Assembly (NCBI RefSeq): GCF_022539665.2
Contig: NC_081332.1
Location: forward strand, 7,034,303 to 7,098,302
Direction: 5' to 3'
DNA from: Daphnia carinata
Taxonomy: Eukaryota; Arthropoda; Branchiopoda; Diplostraca; Daphniidae
Length of the DNA stretch: 64,000 nt
The notes under the pieces were generated by a model, which worked only from the letters and a program-made list of their open reading frames with translations, was not told where the DNA came from and did not search any database. Below are positions 39,808 to 50,263 of this stretch, piece by piece. The translations under genes and the position numbers were made by a program. How positions within the stretch are numbered: position 1 is the stretch's first letter; every line of letters starts with the position of its first letter.

Positions 39808-42342
39808 TATGTACTAAGTAGTACATAATCGCGCCTACAGTTTTCTTTATGAGCAAAGTTTTTGGAGTCGCCACTAGGGGTTTGATTTAGTTTAGTTTAG
39901 TGGTTAAGCCGTTAAAGTTAAACCGGTTAAACAACTATGCGTGTGGCGCATGTCAATTGTTTGTTGTTGGTACTGTTGTCTGCTTCCTTCTTTCCCGGCG
40001 GAAATTAAAAAAAAAAACCTTAAATGTAAACCAAATAAATATTGGAAATGAATGAACTAAATAGTGATAGTGATAACCGGAATGAAGAACAGCCAGCCCG
40101 TAAACGTGTTAGAAAGAGGGGGAAGCTCGGTGAAAGTGGAAAATCGTTTAGAAGACGGGACTGTCACACTTCTGACTATAATGCTAACCAAAAACGTTTG
40201 GAACATATGGAATTTCTGGTCTTAGCATACCCTTAGAATTTCTTTTGTTTCTATATTTATGTAACTATTGTTTTCTTCTAATTAGGCATCACAAATTTCT
40301 AGGGATGTTGATGCTGAAATCTTACTGTTCACTTACTTTCCGAACAAAAAAATTGGAACATGTGGATTCAAACAATTTGGCAAGAAAACTCATAACATGC
40401 ACAATACGTCTAAACCACTGAAAGATTTCAACCAATATTGGATGATGGTGACTGCCAGGCTTGAGTGTAACTATGTATGTTGTTGTGTGGAATGTTCCGT
40501 TCAGTAATGTTAACTTTTTATCAGGCCTTCGCAATGTAAAAACTGTTCCACCAAATGTGTTTGACATTCAGTATGGAGGCACAGCTGATGATATTGGTTG
40601 CTATCTTCAAGAACAAGGTAGGTCTTAATATTAAGTGAAATAACAATTTTTGTATTATTATCAACAAAGTGACAATATTAAGTTTTTGTTACTATATAGT
40701 TTCTTTCTTACAGCTTTTGGTGCAAATGGTATTAATGAGGAATCAGCAACTGATATGGTAGAGAATCTTGAAGAAGAAAATCAGTTATTATTGTGTGTAA
40801 CGCCATCAGCAGAAGCCGAAACAAATCAGCAAACGAATTGACGCACATTGTGGTTCGCCAGACAACACCGCCGACTACCTCCACGGTTCTTGAAACTGAA
40901 AGACGTCGAACTGCCAAAGCCAAACGTCTTCGTCAATCTAGAACTGTGATGACAAAGGAATCCTCAAGTCTTCCGCTGCATACCACTGCACTCACAAGGT
41001 AACAAATTTGGATTGTTAATTTGAAATGGTTTGTTTTACGGATCGTGAGTGTTTTTTACCTATGGAAAATCGCCACAAATACATGGCGCTGCCACCGAAA
41101 TCCAAGTAACTGCCGATATAGATTCCGCTACCACTGGAGGCAGGCCTTCCAATCTGCAATTTTGGGTAATTATGTCGCCATAAAATAGTACCTCGCAGCA
41201 TAACAATCACATTGACACTTTATTTGTAGCTGAAGTTGATGAATGGTTCGGAGCATCCAGCGAATCTATCATTGACTCTGTTGCTGAAACTGGTTCAACA
41301 ACTTCTAGCAGAGTTTTAGCCAGTCATGATGTCACTGCAATGTCAGATATTAATACAGAACAACAGGCAAATTCAGCCATTCAGCCACCATCACCGCCTA
41401 CAGCATATCTTGCCATGACGACTGTACAAAAAACTATGGTTACCAGTACAACTCTATCGAACCGGTATAATATTTAAAAATTTTTACTTAAACAACTAAA
41501 GCCAACAAACATATATATATATTATTTTTCCCTGTAAACAGGAAACCGCCTGAATGGAAAAAAAGCCTCTTCAAGCACAGCAGTTAACCACTTCGCTTGC
41601 TGATTTCAACAAAGTAAATCTTCTCGAAAATGTTCTTAAGCTGAAAAAAGTCTTTTATCCCCGCCGATGCTCTGCCAATCCGGATAGTCAGCCGTAAACC
41701 ACTATAACAAACCAAACAGCTGTGCCTGAACACCATTTTCATTCGAAAATGTTATGTAATCTGATACTAAGAAAATTTTTGCTGCTAACTAAGTCAGACT
41801 GTTTTTTTTTAATTAAGCTTGATCGATTTTTTATCGTGTACGTTACTCTGTTTGTGTAACATAACCCAGTTAATTTTTGTATATCTAAGACGGACGTTGA
41901 GATTCTCTTGAAACAAAGAAATGCGAATGTTTACTTGCTTTTTGTGAAGAGCAAAAAAAATAAATACGTTTTTCATACATGTTTTGAAATTAATACTTTT
42001 TACACTCAGCCAATAAAGCCATGACAGCTAAAGGTTTAGTCTTCGATGTTAAAGACTACAATGACGATGAAGACCACATAAATGATAACGAATATATTTG
42101 CTACACCAAGTTTACTATTTAAAAAAATAAAACGGAAAAAAATTTGAACTTGGCGCGGAAAGAAAATGGCCGCCATCATGATATGTCAAAAACTAGTATT
42201 TTCCAACGTAATGTTCGGGGTTAAATAAAGCGATTTAAAAGAGTTCGTATGTAACAACGGGTTCCTGGCTTCACCAGAAACACAAATATCACAATTCTTA
42301 CGTGTTTTGACGAAGAATAAGCACCAAACGATCGGTGTAAAG
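39808..42342 (+). mobile_element. DNA transposon B, left part, carrying a multi-exon gene; interrupted by gypsy at 42,343
   Basis: It starts with the same palindromic end as A (TATGTACTA-AG-TAGTACATA at 39,808-39,827), which is shared or abutting. Then ~140 bp match the outermost part of A (GCGCCTACAGTTTTC.., GTTAAACCGGTTAAAC). A + strand multi-exon gene follows. From about 42,143, sequence matches the right arm of A (TTGAACTTGGCGCGG.., GTTCCTGG..TCACCAG, GTTTTGACGAAG) and runs to 42,342. It resumes after the gypsy element at 56,385 with the AAAG target duplicated. The distal end is discussed at 56,381. Confidence 0.6.
40048..41690 (+). CDS. Unknown multi-exon gene inside DNA transposon B, partly decayed
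   Basis: Phase-compatible exons: 40,048-40,218 (ATG; basic stretch ARKRVRKRGKLGESGKSFRR), 40,286-40,466 (SRDVDAEILLFTYFPNKKIG .. FNQYWMMVTARLEC), 40,525-40,617 (RNVKTVPPNVFDIQYGGTAD), then 40,714 on (ESATDMVENLEEENQLL), which meets TGA at about 40,840 while another frame stays open to a donor at 41,000. Further open exons lie at 41,230-41,466 (EVDEWFGASSES.., Ser/Thr-rich) and 41,542 on (LADFNKVNLLENVLKLKKVF in one frame). I recognise no domain. Its place inside the transposon suggests an accessory protein, possibly DNA-binding at its basic N-terminus (inference). Confidence 0.45.
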
Positions 42343-42695
42343 TGTTACGGATGTAGCCGGCGTTGTACCCAGAAGCCTGACAACGAGCACGGATAGACGC
42401 TGAGGCGGAAATATAGATGGATAATTCCAAAAGTCAGGCAAGACGAAGTGTATTAGTCAGGGGAAACAAATTGATACACTTTCACACAAGTTCGCGAAGG
42501 GAAGCCAGCGCTTAACGCAAAGCTCCTTCTTTCAACCACACAGTAGACGGCGAGATCACAGACTGCCCCGCGTAACTGCGAGCAGACGACCCGTCGCCTA
42601 CATTCCGGTTGGCCATCTATTGAGGGGAAATGGAATCGGGACACGAGATGGGGGTACATGACAGGACACTGTTATGGGGTATGAAACTTGTAACA
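42343..42695 (-). repeat. 3' LTR of gypsy element 2
   Basis: Starts TGTTACGGATGTAGCCGG and ends ACTTGTAACA. Same length as its partner at 56,028-56,380. Confidence 0.95.
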
Positions 42696-43267
42696 CTCGG
42701 CCCTTCCTGACTCGAAGTTACACACGAACAATACAAATAAAACACAGAGGGTTTTCTGGATCTTCGAAATGGCCCTCAAAGAAAAGAAGATAAACGACGA
42801 ACAGAAACAAAAAAGGGAAAACACCACCGACTAGTGGAAAAGAGAAAAAAAACAACAAAAAAAGTACGAGAAAATAAAAAAAAAAATTCCTCCCTGAGGC
42901 TCACGGCTCTTTACACCATCCAAATGACGGCGATTTATCAAAGCAAAAAAAAAAACAATTAACAGATACCATCCCCAGCGAAAAGAAGAAAGAGAAGAAG
43001 AAAGAGAAAAACAAACAATGATTTACCAAAACAAAAGAAAACAAAACATCCAATGACATCATCACCCCCCCCCCAAAAAAAAGAAAGAAAAAAAACAAAC
43101 ACCGTAACAAAATCAATAACTCCCCCCCAAAAAAACCACGATAGAGAAAGAAGAGCGTGTACGTGTTATGTTTCGTAGTCGTTCATCCATGCAGGTCTTT
43201 TTGTCCGTCTCCCAGCTCTAGTAGTTGTTGTTGGCCTGTCTTCTTGTGGAGGCTCTTCCCACTCGGA
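42696..43267 (-). other. 3' untranslated region of gypsy element 2, A-rich on +
   Basis: Between the integrase stop and the 3' LTR the + strand is dominated by A-runs and AGAAAG words. On - this is pyrimidine-rich. No gene is seen. Confidence 0.5.
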
Positions 43268-45215
43268 CTAAGATGAGTCGCTCGAAGAAGACGAAGATGA
43301 AGACTCGTCTACTGCCACATCTTCCGAAGCGTCCCACTCCACATCCGACCGACCATTGAAGCGACGAATCTGGCAGACGTGGACGTTAAAACGCCTGTAC
43401 GATGATTTCTTCCGTTGCGCGGGCAGATCTTCGACTAGGTAGGTTGTTTGTGGTAGCTTCCGCACCACCTGGAATGGCCCCACAAATTTAGGAAGAAATT
43501 TTTTGGTAGAATTCTTCTTTCTAGGTTTCCGTCGAACGAGAACAAGATCACCATGGAGAAGCTCGGGCTCTGGTTTCCGAACTCTATCTGTTCTTTCCTT
43601 GCTTTTTCGTTGCCTTTCCATAATGCGCAAACGAGCTGACAACATCAACTCCGAAACGCGTGACAAAAAGGTGGCATATGGTTCTTGTTCGTCCCTTGGC
43701 CAAGGAAAGAGATTTTCTATGACCAGGACTGGTGGACGTCCATTCACTAATTCAAACGGCGTTACCTCGGTTGTGGCTTTGCGGGCGGTATTAACAGCGT
43801 ACGTTGCGGCTGCTAGATGTAAGTCCCAGTCCGTATGTTCGGCGTTGACGAAGGCGCAAAGTGCAAGGGTTAATGTACGATTAACTCGTTCAACTAGTCC
43901 GTTGGTCTCCGGATGCTCTGCAGTGGCCAAAATGTGTTTTATATTCCAGCGAGTTACCCACTCGGCAAACGTCTGGGACGTGAAGCCTGATCCCTGGTCG
44001 CTAATAATACGTTGTGGTGTACCATGGCGAAAAATAATGTTTGTCTCGAGGAACGACGTAACAAATTTCGTCGACGTGTCAGGAACAGCAGCAACCTCGA
44101 CCCACTTCGACAAATAGTCTATCGAGACAATTATGTGACGATGGCCAGAAGCAGTGACCTTAAACGGGCCCAAGTGATCAATTCCGATAAGCTGGAACAG
44201 AGAAGACGGTGGTTCGATGGGCTGGGGCCGGCCAACCACCTGACCAATTGCGTGTTTGTGTGTTTGGCAAAAAGAACAAGATTGAACAAAAATTTTTACG
44301 CTCCTACCCGGCCGTGGCCACCAAAATCGACTTTTAATTTTAAAAAGAGTTCTCTCCACACCCTGATGTCCAGATGAAGGAGAATCATGACATGCTTCCA
44401 AGATTTTTCTACGAAGGATAGAGGGAATAACGAGTAGCAACTTCCTGCCAGAATGTTTGTTCTTTCTATATAGAATTTTACTACGGATGACAAAATTTTG
44501 GGAGATTTTACAAGGGGAAAGGGTGTCTAATGCTACGAATATTTTCCGTAGCTGGCCGTCTTGTTGTTGCAAGAGGGCAAGCTCTTTTGAGGCATAACCC
44601 ACTTCGGGTTCTTTTACAGCGACTACTAGACAATCATCTGTCCGGGAATCCATGCAACCGGCAGGGTTCCTGGACAGTGTGTCCGCAACAATATTACCTA
44701 TACCTTTCACGTGCTCTATCGTGAAGGTAAACTCCTGCAAATCAAGCACCCACCTCGCAAACTTTCCCTTTAAGTCCCTTTTCCCCATCATCCACTTGAC
44801 GGCTGAACTATCCGTTTTAACAAAAAAATGTCTCCCATAAACGTAGGTACGCAATTTCTTGAGTGCCCACACCACCGCCAAACATTCCAGTTCATTGGCG
44901 TGATATCTTGTTTCGGTGTCCGACAGCCTTCTGTTGATGAAAGGCACAGGTCGATGGCCTTCACCAGCATCTTGCGTCAACACTGCTCCAAGACCAGTTT
45001 GACTTGCGTCGGTCTGAATGGTGACTTCCAGAGCGTCATCGAAATGAGCCAGAACAGGAGCAGTCGTAAGACGCTAAACAATACTGCTCTTTGCGCCTTC
45101 GTGACGTTCCGTCCACCGCCAAACAGCATTTTTTTTGAGGTGAGCGTGCAAAGGGTGGGCCAATGACACAAAATCAGGGACAAAACGCCTATAGTATGAC
45201 GCAAGTCCAAGAAAC
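43268..45215 (-). pseudogene. RNase H and integrase of gypsy element 2
   Basis: On -, KSL is followed by a stop near 45,220, then GFLGLASYYRRF, the RT-RNase H connection. Another stop lies near 45,075, before RLTTAPVLAHFDDALEVTIQ. From 44,983 a 571-codon frame is open: RNase H (NELECLAVVWALKKLRTYVY, KTDSSAVKWMM, VADTLSRNP), integrase zinc part (HDSPSSGHQGVERTL, CSFCQTHKH), catalytic core with GIDHLGPF, IISDQGSGF and ETNGLVERVNRTL (D, D, E all present), a GPFQVVRK segment, and an acidic serine-rich tail ending at 43,268. The integrase part appears intact. Confidence 0.9.
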
Positions 45216-45217
45216 CC

Positions 45218-46408
45218 TCATAATGATTTTAGATTCGTAACAGGCATGGAAGTTAAATCGCGCACTTTCTCGCCTTCCGGGGGAATGCCTTCCGCATCGA
45301 TTACGTGTCCTAGGTGGGACACCTTGGTGGCGCCGAAAACGCATTTGTCAATGTTCAGAGTCAAATTTGCTCGCTCTAGAGCTGTTAACACCAACTCTAG
45401 GCGTGCCAAGTGCTCGTCAAAAGAACTACCAAAAACCAAGATGTCGTCTAAGTAAACTAGACACATATGCCATTTCAAACCAGCCAAGACCCTATCCATT
45501 AAACGTTGAAACGTCGCCGGAGCATTGCTCAACCCGAACGGCAGACGTGTGAACTGATAAAGACCGTCTGGAGTGACAAACGCTGTCTTCTCCCGATCTT
45601 CCAACGCTACAGGCACCTGCCAATATCCACTGGCCAAATCCAAACAAGAAAAAAATTGCGCACCTGCTAGCCTGTCCAAAACATCGTCAATGCGAGGTAA
45701 CGGATAAACACCACGTTTCGTTACCGCATTTAAACGTCAGAAATCAATACAAAAACGATAGTCACCAGATTTTGCTTTACGAACCAAAACGACGGGCGAA
45801 CTCCACGGACTAAAAGATTCCTCGACCACACCGTCTTCTAACATTTCTTCAATCTTTCCCGCAATGATCTGTCGTTCAAATGCTGATACCCGGTATGGCG
45901 CAGATTTCACCGGACAAGCATCCGCCGTGTGAATATGATGCTCCACTTCGGTGGTTTGCCCAATTTCCCTTTTTGATGTTGGGAAGCACTTTCGTCGATG
46001 TTCAAACACACTCAGAAGTTTTCCTCGTTGATCAGAATCTAGTCCCTCCCCAATATTAACCTGAGTGGTGAATTTGGCTTCATCATGTGCTGGAAGAACG
46101 GTGGCACAGATCTCAGAGGCCCCGTCTGCCAAAGTAGACAACACGGCGTCGTCGTTCACTTCAACGGCACAAAAGAAATGCCGTCGCCTCAGTTTCAATT
46201 CTACAGGGGCATAGTTTACCAGGGGTATCTCTGTTAGTCCTTTATTTACCATCACTACACTTGCTGGTATCACCCACTCCTTCCCCGGCTTCGAACAACA
46301 ATTGAATTTGACGAAAGCCGTACCAGAGACATCTGACGACAATCTTCCCTTCACAAAGACTAGCGAGTTTGGGGGAACCACCTGGTGTCTATCTGCCTTA
46401 ACTGGCAT
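45218..46408 (-). pseudogene. Reverse transcriptase of gypsy element 2, with in-frame stop
   Basis: The upstream frame (46,408-45,737) holds the pre-RT linker and RT start (SPWSSPVVLVRKAKSGDYRF). It stops at TGA just after CIDF. The same frame resumes with RLNAVTK and 45,679-45,218 carries FFSCLDLASGYWQVPVALED, FTRLPFGLSNAPATFQRLMD and the catalytic CLVYLDDILVF. The stop falls inside the conserved D-(F/Y)-R-x-L-N segment. Confidence 0.9.
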
Positions 46409-46417
46409 CCATCCACG

Positions 46418-47233
46418 TCATTTCGAAGGCGATTCCTCCGCAAAAGACTCGATCAGACCGTCGCTTACGTCAAAATCTTCTTCATTACTCCCTTTTTCCT
46501 CCAAAAATGTTTCCTCCCTGCTGCTTTCCTCGTTAATTATATGCACCTCTTCCGCCCACTGCACTCCCTTTTTCTCCTTCGTCAACACTTCCTTTTCCCT
46601 CTTTCCTTCGCCCCCTTCAATTTCCCTGTACCCTTTATTTAAATTTCCCTCAATTAACCCTATTTCCTCCTTTTTTACATCCTTTTCTTCTACATTACTT
46701 TCCTCCACTATTTTACATCCCTCCCTAATTTCCTGCGCCTCCGATTCCTTAATTTCCTCTTCATGTAACCCTTCCCCGACTAATTCAATTCTCCCTCCCC
46801 TTACTACAATGTTGGTTTTACTATTTACAATCCAGTCGACACCTAAGATTAACGCAAATGGAGCGGTCCTTAGTACGGTGACTGACTTGAGTTTGACAAA
46901 ATTGTGCTTCCACTTAACGTTCAACGGTAGGGCTCCCTCTACACGCACAAGCTTGTTGTCGACGCCTCTCAATTTAGTTTTCGTGGAATTCCGATGAAGG
47001 TCCATAAATTTACGCACGACGCTTAGCCGTACCGCACTAATACTGGCGCCCGAGTCGACGAGTGCCGTTACTTCCCCAACTTTTTCTACCCAGACCTTGA
47101 TAAGAGGCAAGGCTGGGCGACTTTCAGTGACGAAAAATCCCTTCAAGGGCGCCATTGCCCTCGACGCACTACCCCGTCGTTTTTTGCCGGACAATCTCTG
47201 GCGATATGCCCGTGTCGATTGCACGAATAGCAC
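46418..47233 (-). CDS. Protease-containing region of gypsy element 2
   Basis: The - strand frame contains VEKVGEVTALVDSGASISAV, the aspartic protease active site D-S-G-A. It is followed about 60 residues on by FALILGVDWIV, the usual second protease landmark (ILG-D). A long, highly charged E/K-rich linker (positions about 46,800-46,450) follows before RT. The frame overlaps the end of gag (47,143), consistent with -1 type gag-pol frameshifting, though I do not identify the slip site. Confidence 0.85.
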   Translation of the reverse strand: MLFVQSTRAYRQRLSGKKRRGSASRAMAPLKGFFVTESRPALPLIKVWVEKVGEVTALVDSGASISAVRLSVVRKFMDLHRNSTKTKLRGVDNKLVRVEGALPLNVKWKHNFVKLKSVTVLRTAPFALILGVDWIVNSKTNIVVRGGRIELVGEGLHEEEIKESEAQEIREGCKIVEESNVEEKDVKKEEIGLIEGNLNKGYREIEGGEGKREKEVLTKEKKGVQWAEEVHIINEESSREETFLEEKGSNEEDFDVSDGLIESFAEESPSK

Positions 47234-48339
47234 AATCTTTGTGCTGGACCTCTTGGTGTAATCCCTCCATTATCCATCCGCGGAGCACTAGGTCCGGGGT
47301 TAACGTTGAGTCGTGACAGTGACGTTGAAATTTGGTTGACCAAGCGGTCTCCCAAATTTTGGAAGAGTGCGGCCAAATCTGGCGTCGATGGAGCAACATT
47401 TGTCGGATGCGCTGTAAAAACAGGTTCCGTCGTCAACATTGGGGCGGGTACGTTTGGTAACGCGGGAGTTAAACCAAGTAACTCAAGGTCCCGGAGTCGT
47501 GCTAAGAAAGCCGTGAAGTCTGCCGGTACCGGTGACGTTAGAACTGCGACGTAGATGGGGTTTGCGAGACCTCGTAACAACAACTTGATGACATCCGCCT
47601 CAGGTAGTGGGACGGGACAGCGAAGGCAAAGCCGACGCTTGTCCAACGCGTACTCAAGACACGATTCTCCCGACTTTTGCGTTCTTGCTTCCACAAGCGA
47701 GCTCCAGTCTAAAAACGAGAGTGTACGGGTGAAATTGGTCACCAACGCGACCGACCAAAGCGCCCAGGTAGCATAAAGATGGCCCGTCTGTACGTGCCAT
47801 TGGGAGGCGGTACCCTCAAGTCGGGTCACAGACACTAGGAGACGGTTCTCCGCGGTCCAGACTTCTAAACCGGCTACCCTCTCGACATGGTCGATGAAGC
47901 CCTGTACTTCCTCACCTACAGCACCCGAAAAGCGCGGTATCGAACCGACAGCAATTGTCGACGGGCGAGCATTTGGCGCAGCTGGTATTGCGGAAGCAAG
48001 GGCTTGGATAGCCGCGTTGTTTTGTTGTTGTTGCGCTTGGATGACGCCGACGAGTTGGGCAACTTGATCGTGCCTCGCCGCACCATCAGCCGCTGCGACT
48101 TCCGCAAACCGATTAAGAGCCACAATTAATTCTGCATTGTCTGCCATGTTTATCGGTGTTGGCTCGGTTCCCGTGAGAACAAATTCAGATTTCTGACACC
48201 TCGTTTTCGTTGTAGGCGGACGCTGCACTGGGCGGACGATACGAGCCGTTGCGGACGAAATACGAGCAGATTCTCTCGGGGTCCGAAGATAGTATTCGGA
48301 TTCGAAACCGTAAAAGGGGTCTGTAATGTCGGTATCCAA
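47143..48339 (-). CDS. gag of gypsy element 2 with CCHC zinc knuckle
   Basis: The likely initiator ATG is at about 48,146 (MADNAELIVALNRFAEV). The frame is open a further 64 codons upstream, to a TAG just after an ATG-TCG at about 48,345, so the original start may have been there with codon 3 now a stop. That extension carries PFYGFESEYYLR. The body has glutamine-rich and capsid-like parts (SIPRFSGAVGEEVQGFIDHV), then the zinc knuckle CYSCNRHGHIARDC near the C-terminus. It overlaps the protease frame. Confidence 0.88.
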   Translation of the reverse strand: MDTDITDPFYGFESEYYLRTPRESARISSATARIVRPVQRPPTTKTRCQKSEFVLTGTEPTPINMADNAELIVALNRFAEVAAADGAARHDQVAQLVGVIQAQQQQNNAAIQALASAIPAAPNARPSTIAVGSIPRFSGAVGEEVQGFIDHVERVAGLEVWTAENRLLVSVTRLEGTASQWHVQTGHLYATWALWSVALVTNFTRTLSFLDWSSLVEARTQKSGESCLEYALDKRRLCLRCPVPLPEADVIKLLLRGLANPIYVAVLTSPVPADFTAFLARLRDLELLGLTPALPNVPAPMLTTEPVFTAHPTNVAPSTPDLAALFQNLGDRLVNQISTSLSRLNVNPGPSAPRMDNGGITPRGPAQRLCYSCNRHGHIARDCPAKNDGVVRRGQWRP

Positions 48340-48344
48340 CTACG

Positions 48345-49095
48345 ACATGCAGAAACACCGCACTCAAATTCAAAAAAAAAAAACGAAAAGCAATGGACTG
48401 AACGCCACAAAAATGACAGTGGGAAAAAGAGAGAGAGAGAAAAAAAATTAATAAAGAAATAAATCAAATGCACACTTTAAACTCCCAGGATGAAGAAAAA
48501 AAACAAGTGCGAACAAAAAGGCACTTATCCAACGGGTCTCACTTCAAGACCAACAGGATAGTCCAAAAAAGAAGAGATGTTGAGCGCAAAATATTGCGAT
48601 CAACACTCAGCAGAACCAAAAAAAAAAAAAAAAAGAAAAGGTGGAAACAAAAGTACCCTCTGTACACAAGAGGGACACACACACAAAAACGATACCGTCC
48701 AGAACCAGCAACAGCCCGTAAGCACAAAAAAAACTTCACGGCACGGCTTTGTATCAAGGTTCTTTTCTCGCCTTAAAAAAAAAGAGAATGTGCAATAAAA
48801 GAACCACTCAAAAGGTATTGCAATCCCGCTGATATGGTCGCTCGAGAAAAAAAAACAGAAAGAGAGAGAGAGAGAGAGAAAAAAATACAAATAAAAATAT
48901 CTCTCTCGACGAAAACGTGTGGGCCGTCCCAAAAAGAAAAAAAAAGGACGGAACGCACCACACAAAGCGGGTCGGGCAAGAGGTATGCCGAAAAAAAAAT
49001 ACACTTCCAACTACACACAGTAAAAAAAAAAAAATCATGCACTGGAATTGTTTATTTTAATAGCCCGTGGCTATAGGTAACAGGGGTTGAAATAC
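48345..49095 (-). other. Low-complexity leader of gypsy element 2, left of the nested insertion
   Basis: The + strand shows A-runs and a GA microsatellite (about 48,856-48,880). On - this is a pyrimidine-rich 5' leader. The rest of the leader lies at 55,822-56,027, on the other side of the nested element. Confidence 0.6.
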
Positions 49096-49312
49096 TGTTG
49101 GGACCCGGCCCAAGTGTACCTGTTTTTCCTCCTAGATGGCGTGAGTGCCTCTTTCTCTCTTACCCCCTTTTTTGGCCTTGCCGAGGCAGTGTGGGTAGTC
49201 TCGAATGGAACGAAGGATCACGCGTTAGCTGAGTCCGATCGTTCAGAGAAATTAATACAGAAATTGAAGCGATTCACGATTTACGAACGTTATTTACAGC
49301 CGAGCTGTAACA
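49096..49312 (+). repeat. 5' LTR of gypsy element 3
   Basis: Followed directly by GTGGTGGCAGCGGCGAGATC, where the primer-binding site is expected. The tRNA is not assigned. Confidence 0.93.
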
Positions 49313-49850
49313 GTGGTGGCAGCGGCGAGATCCCGAGTTTCCCCATAGTTTAATTTCGTCAGGTTTTACTGTTTTTTTGATTCGCTGAATCTAGTTCCTG
49401 CAAGGTCGGCCATCTCGATCGGCCATTTTGTCAGCTCGTAGCAGCCTCTTCGTGGCGGTTCCTCTCGTTTCCTCTTTTTTCGTTTTTTCTTTCTTTTGCC
49501 GGTTTTCGAGGACAGTTTTCGAGTGATTTCTTTTGTGTTTTCGACTAGTTATTGCAAGGTTGTGCTCTAGTTGGTACGGCCGGCAACTTTCTGTCGATAG
49601 TTCCCTTATTATTTATCTCAAAGTGTGTGTGTGTTGGGATCCACTCGGTATTGGAGCCCAGATTTATTTGTCGAGACCGAAGTCTTTATCAAAGCGAGTC
49701 TGCTAAAATTTTTAAAATCTCTTTTTTTTGGGGTGGTTGTGGGGCCGTTTATTGGTGCATTTCATGTATTCAACATTGTGGCCGGGCCCTAGTAGGCTAG
49801 GCTCGATCGCGAAATATTTGATGCCCACTCCCACGTGGCCGTCATCATAG

Positions 49851-50225
49851 CCGTCAACCACGTTTCGTGCATTCCTTGAGTGTGGTCGGGTCCCTTGTTG
49901 GCCTGTTCCCCCTAGCTTGAAACTGCCTGGGAAACGAGCAAGTGAAGAGGCTCGTGGAAGGAAGAAGCAAAAGAGAGCTAGGAGACGATTCTTTGAAAAG
50001 CAAAGGCTGCTTGTTGAGCTTGACGAATACCTCGAGCAACGTGGCGAGAAGCTACCCGACGATCAACTGCAACCGGATACCCCAACTGAATAACCCGTAC
50101 CACCTGTTGAGGCTCCCACTGCACCAATCGACGATGACGTAATTTGTATCGATGGAATTGAGTTTACTGAAGAGGAATGGAATCCGAGCGAGCAAAGTTC
50201 TAAACCGAAAAATACAGCCAAGTAG
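49851..50225 (+). CDS. Upstream open frame of gypsy element 3 with an arginine-rich motif, uncertain
   Basis: The frame is open from after TAG at 49,848 to TAG at 50,223-50,225, with one internal TAA at 50,091. It lacks an ATG. It reads GKRASEEARGRKKQKRARRR, then FFEKQRLLVELDEYLEQRGE, and after the TAA an acidic part (APIDDDVICIDGIEFTEEEW). The switch from a basic helix-like segment to an acidic tail, and coding-like codons on both sides of the TAA, suggest a real small protein, or the N-terminus of a longer gag, now broken. Confidence 0.4.
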
Positions 50226-50263
50226 ACAGCGCTGTGTTCTCTTTCTCTTGTTCTGTGTTGCCC

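Larger units (their letters stand above)
37296..39827. mobile_element. Long foldback DNA element A (two ~1.25-kb inverted arms)
   Basis: Left arm landmarks recur inverted in the right arm: TAGTACATAATCGCGCCTAC at 37,107-37,126 plus 200 (37,307 on), the GTTAAACCAGTTAAAC block, AT-rich microsatellite, hairpin pair, a G-run GGGGAGGGGGTGTGTG, then a central stem CAATTGACTAACG. Paired coordinates sum to about 77,123 with small indels, so the centre is near 38,562. Both ends carry the palindrome TATGTACTA-NN-TAGTACATA. No coding frame lies inside. The palindromic end is shared with neighbouring element B and with the KDZ copy at 60,768, so A is probably a non-autonomous member of that family (inference). 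Confidence 0.75.

Noticed and set aside
49930..50010. A viral Tat-like protein suggested by GRKKQKRARRR
   Set aside because: Arginine-rich stretches are simple and arise repeatedly. No other Tat-like feature is present, so only a generic basic motif is reported.
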